Shown here piece by piece: positions 1 through 6,116 of a DNA stretch of 9,283 bases. The notes under the pieces are model-generated. The model saw only the letters and a list, made by a program, of their open reading frames with translations. It was not told the origin of the DNA and made no database searches. Source of the DNA: a bacterium (GTDB lineage: Bacteria > Bdellovibrionota > Bdellovibrionia > Bdellovibrionales > UBA1609); assembly GCA_021784635.1 (NCBI GenBank), contig JAJYHS010000251.1, positions 1 through 9,283 of the forward strand, in the 5' to 3' direction. The first letter of the stretch is position 1, and each line of letters starts with the position of its first letter. A program made the position numbers and the translations under genes.

Positions 1-79
1 CGCATGCTGTAAGAGCCAATGCTGCAACACCGAGCCCCGCTCCGACACATAATTGTTTAATTCTCTGTTGTAGCCCCAT
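1..79 (-). CDS. Lipoprotein, N-terminal fragment (cut by window edge)
   Basis: Only the first 26 codons are inside the window; the gene continues past base 1. Reading leftward from the ATG at 79, the peptide has a short basic n-region (Arg6, Lys8), a hydrophobic stretch rich in Ala, Leu, Gly and Val, and then Leu-Thr-Ala-Cys at residues 23-26. That is a good lipobox, so the product should be processed by signal peptidase II and anchored by a lipid on Cys26. The residue at +2, which would help predict inner or outer membrane sorting, lies outside the window. A purine-rich run ending in GGGGGGA (84-90 read on the minus strand) sits just upstream as a plausible ribosome binding site. Nothing of the mature protein is visible, so its function cannot be stated. 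It points the same way as the gene at 322-1908 but is separated from it by about 240 bases. Confidence 0.72.
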   Translation of the reverse strand, partial: MGLQQRIKQLCVGAGLGVAALALTAC

Positions 80-83
80 TCGG

Positions 84-93
84 TCCCCCCTCT
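84..93 (-). promoter_or_regulatory. Ribosome binding site for the lipoprotein gene
   Basis: On the minus strand this reads AGAGGGGGGA, a purine-rich Shine-Dalgarno-like stretch 4 bases before the ATG at 79. It supports that start codon. The run of six G is unusually long, so the exact pairing register is uncertain. Confidence 0.45.
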
Positions 94-184
94 TTGTCTT
101 TGTTGTTTAACTTTTTTCTTTAATCCCCATTTTCAAAATCTTGCGAGGACTATTTTGTGAATTGAGTTTGTGAGATGTACTTCG

Positions 185-208
185 CAAATTGCCCCCGCCC
201 CGAATTTG
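185..208. repeat. Short inverted repeat with C-rich loop
   Basis: CAAATT (185-190) is repeated in inverted form as AATTTG (203-208) around a 12-base spacer that is almost all C on the plus strand. Six T (209-214) follow on the plus strand. The shape resembles a terminator for plus-strand transcription, but the stem is AT-rich and weak and no plus-strand gene ends upstream. On the minus strand the loop is G-rich and lies in the leader region of the lipoprotein gene, so a regulatory role is possible but unproven. Confidence 0.3.
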
Positions 209-309
209 TTTTTTGCATGGGTTTAATAGGCGTGGCAATGCGCTAAACTTAAATGAATCACATCCTCAACATACAATTTCGGTCATGCCGCGTCGACAAC
301 CTAAAAATT

Positions 310-319
310 GTTAATTAAC
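310..319. repeat. Perfect 10-base palindrome after the 322-1908 gene
   Basis: GTTAATTAAC reads the same on both strands and starts 3 bases past the minus-strand stop codon (TAA at 324-322). On the minus strand it is followed by a short T run (about 303-307). As a terminator the stem would be only 3 base pairs, which is too weak to call. It could be a protein-binding site or chance in AT-rich DNA. Confidence 0.25.
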
Positions 320-321
320 TG

Positions 322-1908
322 TTACTGTTGATTGGTGTGCCCGCACTGATCGAGTTTCGTCTTCAACCAGTGATCAAACACGGCACCCTGTAGAGTATCG
401 GGATCGAAATTCAACCGAATCATAAATGGCGTTCGCGGATTTATCCGCGCGAGCCGCATAATATGATAAGCTATCGATTTTAGTCCGACTGGCTGAACAA
501 AAATAAGTGTGTCGCGAAAAAATGGATCATTGAGCCACCGAGCCAATTGCCAGTACGTCCGCGCCACCAACGGTATTTTATTATCGGGCGTAAGAGCCAA
601 AATGAATGGTGGGATGGTCCGCGTCGGCAAAAGATCACCGGCTCGCTCGTAATTTTCTAAATATTGAAGAACTTTATCGCCATTACCATTTTTGATTCCG
701 ATTTCAGCACGCAAAACTTCGGCGTCATGCCAAATTTGCTTTAGCGATCGATCAAAACCCGGCACCCCGCCACGCTGGATGAGTGAATGAAGTGCGTCTG
801 AGTCTGTACTATAAACAATAAAATTTTCAGTGGCGTTATTGGGGTCGTCGATCAGATTAGGTCTTACGCTGTCGATTTCACCCATCGTGCCCACGAAAGC
901 TTCAGAACCAATTCGCGCTCGCGAAACACCGGTCGGGTCCATCGTCAGAGAAATTTGACCACCCTGCGAGGTCACCAACGTTCCGTTGACAGACCCGCTA
1001 AATAAAACACTGTGCGAACTCTCCGCATCCGGGCCCAAATAAAATCCGTTATCAAGTGCCTTACCGTTTTTCATTTGAACCGGATCGCGCGCAAACGCTT
1101 GAGATAAAGACGATCCGAAAACACGAGCCAACGCCAAATACTGAGTCACCTGCATTCCCTCACGACAATCGGCAAACACAAAATTGTGGGCAAGACTGTG
1201 AAATGCCCGGCTCAAATGCGCGTGGTCCGGCTCGTAACATATATTTGTGCCTTCGTCTCCACCGGGAGTCACACACTGTACAACATGCCAATAGGGGATC
1301 ACATGCCGCAATCCCAGAGCAATGTCGCGTTTTGTAAAGAATGGCCACCAAAACTGCCAGTCATGATGTAGCGGCGCCTTCCAACCATTATTCAAATCCA
1401 ATCTATGCCGAAGATAATTCACTGTCGCATGAATAGCGCGGTTATATTTTTGCTGAAACGTGCAACGACTGCCATCGTCTTGAAGAGCCCAGTTCAATAT
1501 GTCGTTGACGGTCACAACGGGCGGATGATGAGCCGGTAGCCGCGCGAGTTGATCTGTTTGAATTTGCTGCCAGTAATTCGAGGGCAGCTTCAATATATTA
1601 TGCGGGCGCCAACCGTGCGGTTGAACGGTATCGTAACATTGCGGATCGTGAAAATATTCTGGCTGAGAAAGGTTTGGAACTTCTTCAATACTCCACCCTA
1701 ATTCGCGCAAAACACGTTCTCGGCAAGCAACAGAATATTGATCGAGCGGGTTACGCGACCAATTTTCCGAATGTTTTATAAGCGTTCGCGCCTGAACTGT
1801 AATCGCGATAAAAGCAAAGGAGGCAAAAAAAGTCAGCACTGTCAAAATGCTAGACAATGTGACGCGCCGAAAAGCCTTCTGTTTTCTATTCGTCTTCAAA
1901 TTCGACAT
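322..1908 (-). CDS. Secreted protein of unknown function, 528 residues
   Basis: I do not recognise this protein. The start chosen is the ATG at 1908, because it places a classical signal peptide at the N-terminus: a basic n-region with seven Lys/Arg within about 16 residues, a hydrophobic core of about 22 residues (about 17-38), and Val-Gln-Ala before a likely signal peptidase I cut after residue 40. The frame stays open up to an ATG at 2025, with another at 1962, but the extra residues are polar and would bury the signal. None of the three starts has a good Shine-Dalgarno. The mature part is about 488 residues, soluble-looking, rich in Trp, His and Tyr in its first half, with seven cysteines suited to periplasmic disulfides. 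One segment (about residues 230-250) carries several His near a conserved-looking Asp-Cys-Arg-Glu, which could bind a metal, but no known motif fits. The C-terminal half is less aromatic. It is transcribed away from the beta-propeller gene and shares its control region. Confidence 0.72.
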   Translation of the reverse strand: MSNLKTNRKQKAFRRVTLSSILTVLTFFASFAFIAITVQARTLIKHSENWSRNPLDQYSVACRERVLRELGWSIEEVPNLSQPEYFHDPQCYDTVQPHGWRPHNILKLPSNYWQQIQTDQLARLPAHHPPVVTVNDILNWALQDDGSRCTFQQKYNRAIHATVNYLRHRLDLNNGWKAPLHHDWQFWWPFFTKRDIALGLRHVIPYWHVVQCVTPGGDEGTNICYEPDHAHLSRAFHSLAHNFVFADCREGMQVTQYLALARVFGSSLSQAFARDPVQMKNGKALDNGFYLGPDAESSHSVLFSGSVNGTLVTSQGGQISLTMDPTGVSRARIGSEAFVGTMGEIDSVRPNLIDDPNNATENFIVYSTDSDALHSLIQRGGVPGFDRSLKQIWHDAEVLRAEIGIKNGNGDKVLQYLENYERAGDLLPTRTIPPFILALTPDNKIPLVARTYWQLARWLNDPFFRDTLIFVQPVGLKSIAYHIMRLARINPRTPFMIRLNFDPDTLQGAVFDHWLKTKLDQCGHTNQQ

Positions 1909-1986
1909 GAGTGAATCGCTACTGCAAGTTTTGAGCTCATCATTAGACCGCGGTGTGACCATGTAGAAAATCGCCAGTCTGTTAAT

Positions 1987-1992
1987 TTTATA
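1987..1992 (-). promoter_or_regulatory. Candidate -10 element for the 322-1908 gene
   Basis: The minus strand reads TATAAA here, one base off the sigma-70 consensus. The expected -35 position has no good match (best is TTCAAA with a short 15-base spacer). This is a weak call, useful mainly because it would exclude the ATG at 2025 as the start. Confidence 0.25.
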
Positions 1993-2053
1993 ACAGTCGA
2001 AATTCTTTTTGAATTTCTGTACCATCCGGGTATTCAGACGACAAGATTTTAAA

Positions 2054-2060
2054 TTTGGAG
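2054..2060 (+). promoter_or_regulatory. Ribosome binding site that fixes the propeller gene start
   Basis: TTTGGAG ends 5 bases before the ATG at 2066. GGAG at this distance is the clearest Shine-Dalgarno on the plus strand of the window. It decides the start against an upstream non-ATG codon in the same frame at 2009, which would add 19 residues in front of the signal peptide and overlap the neighbouring minus-strand frame. Confidence 0.65.
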
Positions 2061-2065
2061 AACAT

Positions 2066-4336
2066 ATGGGTCAGCGTTTGATGCGCGAAATTGTTATTTT
2101 TTTGATTTTAATTTTTGCTTGGCCGGCGCTTGGTCATAACGGATCGAATCGCGCTCCCACACCAGCCCCGGCGCCCGCGCCGAATCCACACCAAGGCGTT
2201 TTCACTCGTAGCTACAACAACATGCGCACCAATCTCGATTCAAATGAAACTTATTTGACTCCGCAACCGGGGATGCTGGGCTCGGTAAGCTTCGGCAACT
2301 TTGGCCGACTCGCGCAGTTCCCGACGAACGCTTACGTTTTTGCCCAACCGCTTTATGTGACCAATGTGAACATCCCCGGCCAAGGCACTAAAAACGTTCT
2401 TTACGTGGCTGACGAGAGCGACACCGTTTACGCGTTCGATGCTTCGGGCAAAACAACATCCCCCCTGTGGGAGGACCAGTTGACCGACGCTAAATTTTTA
2501 AAGCCCGCCGACGGTCAAAATCAATACCCGTTAACGGGCCAAGGCGCAGGTACAAGCGCCGACATTCAATGTCCGAATATTGCGCCTTTCCCTGGCTCAA
2601 CGGTGGGAATTAACGGCACACCCGTAATTGACCCCGCAACGAACACTCTTTATGTGGTGACGGTTTCAAAAGATACGTCGGTTTCACCGACCCGTTATTA
2701 CCAATACCTTCACGCACTCGACATCACCACGGGAGCAGAAAAATACGGCGGTCCGGTCATGCTCCCGTTTGCAAGCACTCCGTCGACAAGCGGCAATGTG
2801 CTTGATGCCCTTCACGAAAATCAGCACGAAGCCTTGGCACTTGAGCCCGGTAGCAACGATAGCGACGGCAAACTCTATATCGCGTTTTCATCGAATTGCG
2901 ATGAAGGCCCCTACACAGGGCTTATTCTGACTTACAACGCTCCATCGCTAGCTCACGGTTCTGAAACGATGCAATTACAAAATCCGGTATGGCAATCGAC
3001 ATCGCAAAATGGCAACGAAGCGGGAATTTGGTCGCTGGGCAGCGGACCTGCAATCGGGCCGAACGGCAACGTTTACGTTGCGACGGGTAACGGAGCTTTT
3101 GACGGGCAAACTAATTTTGGTTGTAGCGTCTTGAAACTTGGGCCGACAAGCTCTGGCGGACTAATAAAAACCGATTTTTTCGCGCCCTTTGATCAGGCTA
3201 ATATGAACACGATCCAGGTTGATTTAGACGTCGGCTCTGGTGGAGTGATGCTCTTACCCGATCAATCCGGACCTAACCCTCATTTGGCCGTTGCTGGTGG
3301 TAAAGCCGGTCAAATTTATTTACTCAACCGTGACAACATGGGCGGATATTCGAGCTCGGACAGCAATTTTCAAAACATTGTGCAGTCGTTTAATTTAAAC
3401 GGCACACCTTATGCTCAAGACGGCGTATTCAATGGCATGACAGACGGACTTTATTCAAGCCCGGCATATTTCAATGGCCGTGTTTATTACGCGCCAGTGG
3501 GCGATTACCTCCGCGCCTATCAACTTACTAACGGTCTATTTACCTCGCCCTCGGGCACGCCTCCCGGTATTATCGCACCCGTCGTTGAAACCAATTGGAC
3601 TTTCAATTGGCCCGGCGGGACACCCACGATTTCATCAGATGGAAATAATAACGGCATATTGTGGTTTGTCGACACCAGCCACGCCAATGACCCTCCTCTC
3701 GGGCAAGTGCCAGCCTCTTTATATGCGTTTGACGCCACTACATTACACCTTCTTTGGAGTAGCAACTCCACAGGATCAAATTGTAGCGTCGACACTGCCG
3801 ACCAACTCGGTTGGGCCGTCAAACACGTCAGCCCCACTGTTTACAACGGCGACGTTTATGTCGGCACAAAAACAGGAGTGGATATGTACGGTACAAAGGC
3901 CGGCCTTGTGCAATCGTGCGTAGCGGATCCGTCGCCCACACCCACAATGCCAAGTGGCGCGACAATCACGATGCAATACGACGCCGCTAACTCCACATGC
4001 GGGAGCACGCTGCCGAATAGCTATTACAATTTCATGGTTCAACGTTGCGTAACGAGTGGTAACAATTATCCGCTTTGCGCGACAAGCGATACGACGGCCA
4101 ATCCCGTGTATTACGCGAACCAGTTCGTCGATCTCCAGGTTAATGCGGCAACTCAAGTTGGCTTAGACACAAATAGCGGGACGGGTTGGCTATACGAGCT
4201 TATACCCGGCGCCAATAAAATTACGTTGTCTAACGGCCTGCCCGCAACTTTGTATGTGGAAGAGCCCGAACAATTCAACGTGAGCGCCACGGGATACACG
4301 ACCGTTTCGGCTAAATTTTATTGTGTGGAGCAGTAG
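2066..4336 (+). CDS. Secreted PQQ-type beta-propeller protein with C-terminal Cys-rich domain
   Basis: This 756-residue protein starts at an ATG with a good ribosome binding site. Residues 1-23 form a Sec signal peptide (basic Arg4/Arg7, a hydrophobic core, Ala-Leu-Gly before the cut). A Pro/Ala-rich linker follows (about 30-41). From about 44 to 615 lies a beta-propeller of the PQQ-like repeat type. Visible blades include a Val-Leu-Tyr-Val-Ala strand followed by Thr-Val-Tyr-Ala-Phe-Asp, then Tyr-Leu-His-Ala-Leu-Asp, Val-Tyr-Val-Ala-Thr-Gly-Asn, Gly-Gln-Ile-Tyr-Leu-Leu-Asn, Leu-Tyr-Ala-Phe-Asp and Asp-Val-Tyr-Val-Gly-Thr. The first part resembles secreted 'PQQ-binding-like' proteins common in acidobacteria. 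No CxxCH haem site is present and I see no quinoprotein dehydrogenase signature, so I call it a propeller and not an enzyme. A second Pro/Thr linker (about 621-627) leads to a beta-rich domain of about 129 residues with Cys645, 661, 671 and 753, probably two disulfides. The next gene follows 14 bases later. Confidence 0.82.
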   Translation: MGQRLMREIVIFLILIFAWPALGHNGSNRAPTPAPAPAPNPHQGVFTRSYNNMRTNLDSNETYLTPQPGMLGSVSFGNFGRLAQFPTNAYVFAQPLYVTNVNIPGQGTKNVLYVADESDTVYAFDASGKTTSPLWEDQLTDAKFLKPADGQNQYPLTGQGAGTSADIQCPNIAPFPGSTVGINGTPVIDPATNTLYVVTVSKDTSVSPTRYYQYLHALDITTGAEKYGGPVMLPFASTPSTSGNVLDALHENQHEALALEPGSNDSDGKLYIAFSSNCDEGPYTGLILTYNAPSLAHGSETMQLQNPVWQSTSQNGNEAGIWSLGSGPAIGPNGNVYVATGNGAFDGQTNFGCSVLKLGPTSSGGLIKTDFFAPFDQANMNTIQVDLDVGSGGVMLLPDQSGPNPHLAVAGGKAGQIYLLNRDNMGGYSSSDSNFQNIVQSFNLNGTPYAQDGVFNGMTDGLYSSPAYFNGRVYYAPVGDYLRAYQLTNGLFTSPSGTPPGIIAPVVETNWTFNWPGGTPTISSDGNNNGILWFVDTSHANDPPLGQVPASLYAFDATTLHLLWSSNSTGSNCSVDTADQLGWAVKHVSPTVYNGDVYVGTKTGVDMYGTKAGLVQSCVADPSPTPTMPSGATITMQYDAANSTCGSTLPNSYYNFMVQRCVTSGNNYPLCATSDTTANPVYYANQFVDLQVNAATQVGLDTNSGTGWLYELIPGANKITLSNGLPATLYVEEPEQFNVSATGYTTVSAKFYCVEQ

Positions 4337-4337
4337 C

Positions 4338-4343
4338 GAGAGA
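4338..4343 (+). promoter_or_regulatory. Ribosome binding site for the membrane-protein gene
   Basis: GAGAGA lies 7 bases before the GTG at 4351. It is only a partial Shine-Dalgarno, but its spacing is right and it supports GTG 4351 over the in-frame TTG at 4321, which lies inside the end of the propeller gene. Confidence 0.4.
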
Positions 4344-4350
4344 AATTAAC

Positions 4351-5703
4351 GTGAACTTAAAATCAGCCGTATCGTTATTTTGCGCGCTCTTAATCGGCAC
4401 TACTTCAGTCGCGACGATTTCATTTTCTATTCCCGCACTTGGTGCTACGCCCATTCCGGTTGCCGCACGCAACGATTCGTCATTTGGCCGAACAGCAGAT
4501 GAAAGATCGTTCGCCTTAAGACAAGAAATTCACGAAATATTTCAGAAACGCGGCACGCAAGCGCTGACACACTTTTTGCGCGATAAGGCCGAAGCGGGTC
4601 TCGATCTGCAACCGCTGCGCGAATATTTTTTGAAGAAGAATAATGGGAAAATTGAATTTATTGATGAACTGATCCCCGAAGGGGGTGAATCATTTATTAA
4701 TTTTGCCAACGCCCAGCTTCGTCTTTCAGGCGTTGATTTCATACAGTTTCGCGGCATCGTAGATAAAAATCTCAGGCTCGACGCACGGTCCCCTGCTCAT
4801 CAAAAGCTTTACCAACGATGGCAAAAAATCCGCACATTCACCATACCTTATTTGGGATTTGGCGTGGCGCTTATTCAAATGAGTCTCGGTATGATACCCA
4901 GCCATGCACAACTCGCGGCCAGTCTTGCGGGAGCAGTTTGCATTCTTGGACTCGAAACGCAATTTGCGAAATTCAGCTCGTGGTGGAATCGCCATTTTTG
5001 GAGTAAAGACAAACCGTTTATTCGCTTATCGTGGCGGGTTACCGGCGAGCAAAGAACCCTTTCGAAAGCGGCAAAACTTCTCAATCGGCTTTTGGATTCC
5101 ACCCAGCACGTCACCCAAGCACATGCCTGGATTTATTTGGTTAACTGGATTTACGCGTTAATATTGTACGCGGCGAGTACGGCAACCCTACGGCTCTACG
5201 GTGCAGCCGCTCCACATTTTTTGGCGCATTTTCTCAATTTTCTATCTAATACCTTTAAAACCGGCACCGCGAGTTTTTTTTCGTTTGCATTATTTCAAGT
5301 ATTACTTGGCAAAGCATTTGCCCGCGGTGAAATTGCTGAACTTTTGCGCTATCAACTTGAGTGTTTAGCCGTCGATTGGGGCACGATCTGGCGCGATGTC
5401 GCCGCTACTGGTGGCCGTCAACATCCCGGCCGAACGAAATTCGGCAATTTAATGCTCTACTCATTCGCTGCGTTTGCAACGGCTCCCTTATTGCTAAAAA
5501 CCGCAATGTCCGGACTTTATGCAAAGAAAACTGCGCGAATTTTCACGTTAAACGGCGAACACGCGCGAAATTATTCATATTCTTGCATGCAGCTGCTAGC
5601 CGCCAAAGCTAAAAAAACGCCCAGCGATTTTTACATGATTATACCATTCTCAAAGCAAAAATCCGTCGGTGCGCTGCTTAAACGCCTCGGCCGGTCGCCG
5701 TAG
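4351..5703 (+). CDS. Polytopic membrane protein of unknown function, 450 residues
   Basis: I do not recognise this family. The GTG at 4351 is preferred because it places a hydrophobic, signal-like segment right at the N-terminus (about residues 5-31, ending Ala-Leu-Gly-Ala). A TTG at 4321 is the alternative. Then comes a polar, helix-rich region of about 130 residues (about 36-160) that would lie outside the cytoplasm if the first segment is a cleaved signal or an N-in anchor. Five further hydrophobic stretches follow at about 163-185, 188-208, 258-283, 304-323 and 368-388, with a basic loop between the second and third and a basic C-terminal tail (Lys/Arg-rich to the end) of about 60 residues. 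No catalytic motif or nucleotide-binding loop is visible. The 14-base gap to the propeller gene suggests the two are made from one message, so the proteins may act together in the envelope; that is inference from position. Confidence 0.7.
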   Translation: MNLKSAVSLFCALLIGTTSVATISFSIPALGATPIPVAARNDSSFGRTADERSFALRQEIHEIFQKRGTQALTHFLRDKAEAGLDLQPLREYFLKKNNGKIEFIDELIPEGGESFINFANAQLRLSGVDFIQFRGIVDKNLRLDARSPAHQKLYQRWQKIRTFTIPYLGFGVALIQMSLGMIPSHAQLAASLAGAVCILGLETQFAKFSSWWNRHFWSKDKPFIRLSWRVTGEQRTLSKAAKLLNRLLDSTQHVTQAHAWIYLVNWIYALILYAASTATLRLYGAAAPHFLAHFLNFLSNTFKTGTASFFSFALFQVLLGKAFARGEIAELLRYQLECLAVDWGTIWRDVAATGGRQHPGRTKFGNLMLYSFAAFATAPLLLKTAMSGLYAKKTARIFTLNGEHARNYSYSCMQLLAAKAKKTPSDFYMIIPFSKQKSVGALLKRLGRSP

Positions 5704-5752
5704 ATCAGTCCAACAAATTGACGTTAATTGGCAATGACGCTTGAATGTTCAG
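5704..5752 (+). other. Short gap before yggU with imperfect inverted repeats
   Basis: This 49-base gap has no terminator-like hairpin with a T run, so read-through from the membrane-protein gene into yggU-dabA-dabB is possible. ATTG and CAAT flank a single G at 5726-5734, and AATTGAC/GTTAATT (5716-5729) is a near palindrome. TTGACG (5718-5723) with TTGAAT (5741-5746) at 17-base spacing is a possible weak sigma-70 promoter, which would put the transcript start at about the ATG of yggU. These signals are too weak to call an operator or promoter with confidence. Confidence 0.25.
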
Positions 5753-6097
5753 ATGGGTTTAAAGGTAATTAGCAACTCGCCAGATTGGATTCAAGCACAC
5801 AGCTCGGGCGTCATCCTTCGATGTTATGTTCAACCTAATGCCTCTCGAACCGAAATAACCGGCGAACATGGGGCTGGATCGAGTTCCCGTCTCAAAATTC
5901 GCCTTGCCGCGCGACCAGTTGACGGTGACGCAAACCGCGAACTTTTAAGATTTTTAAAAGTTCTAACCGGCCAACCACAGTCGCGTATACATATAATTCG
6001 CGGCGAAAAGTCCCGCCAAAAAGACGTACTGTTTGCAGGAACAACCATTGACGCTTTATACACGTATTTCGTAGAATTCAACTTCATTCTCAAATAG
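5753..6097 (+). CDS. yggU: DUF167 / YggU family protein
   Basis: This small protein (114 residues) matches the DUF167 family, of which E. coli YggU is the best known member. The family signature is easy to see: a first strand ending Val-Gln-Pro-Asn-Ala-Ser-Arg (26-32), then Leu-Lys-Ile-Arg-Leu-Ala-Ala-Arg-Pro-Val-Asp-Gly-Asp-Ala-Asn (47-61), a helix with Leu-Leu-Arg-Phe-Leu, and an Ile-Arg-Gly-Glu-Lys-Ser-Arg-Gln-Lys turn (82-90) before the last strand. About 100 residues is normal for the family; here a tail of about 18 aromatic residues follows. The biochemical role of the family is not established. The ATG at 5753 is chosen, though TTG at 5741 in the same frame is possible; neither has a Shine-Dalgarno. 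It lies 49 bases after the membrane-protein gene and 19 before dabA, so it is probably co-transcribed with dabA. Confidence 0.85.
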   Translation: MGLKVISNSPDWIQAHSSGVILRCYVQPNASRTEITGEHGAGSSSRLKIRLAARPVDGDANRELLRFLKVLTGQPQSRIHIIRGEKSRQKDVLFAGTTIDALYTYFVEFNFILK

Positions 6098-6116
6098 GGC
6101 CCAAAAGCTGAATCCC

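Larger units (their letters stand above)
80..321. other. Non-coding gap between two minus-strand genes
   Basis: This 242-base stretch lies downstream of the gene at 322-1908 and upstream of the lipoprotein gene. I find no credible open reading frame. It holds a short inverted repeat (185-208), a perfect 10-base palindrome (310-319) right after the upstream stop codon, and an A-rich minus-strand leader (about 94-125) before the lipoprotein gene. No strong sigma-70 promoter with both hexamers was found by eye, although a promoter for the lipoprotein gene is expected here. Confidence 0.5.
1909..2065. promoter_or_regulatory. Divergent promoter region
   Basis: This 157-base gap separates the minus-strand secreted-protein gene from the plus-strand beta-propeller gene, so promoters for both are expected here. 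On the minus strand, TATAAA at 1992-1987 is a good -10 candidate, but the -35 position is weak. It would start transcription near 1980, downstream of the ATG at 2025, which favours the internal starts (1962 or 1908). For the plus strand, TTGAAT at 2009-2014 with TATTCA at 2031-2036 is a poor match to sigma-70 hexamers. No clear operator is visible. Confidence 0.4.

Noticed and set aside
1056..1371. Open frames on the plus strand inside the 322-1908 gene
   Set aside because: They lie antisense or overlapping within a long gene with a clear signal peptide, have odd composition and lack ribosome binding sites, so they are shadow frames.
3474..4156. Open frames of 105-149 codons on both strands within the propeller gene
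   Set aside because: The propeller reading frame has clear repeat motifs through this region. The other frames show no domain features and arise from its codon pattern.
2066..4336. PQQ-dependent alcohol or glucose dehydrogenase
   Set aside because: No haem-binding CxxCH and no dehydrogenase signature is visible. Only the propeller repeats match, so an enzymatic name is not justified.
5718..5746. Sigma-70 promoter giving a leaderless yggU transcript
   Set aside because: The TTGACG/TTGAAT pair has acceptable spacing but the -10 matches only four of six bases. One such match in a short gap is easily chance.
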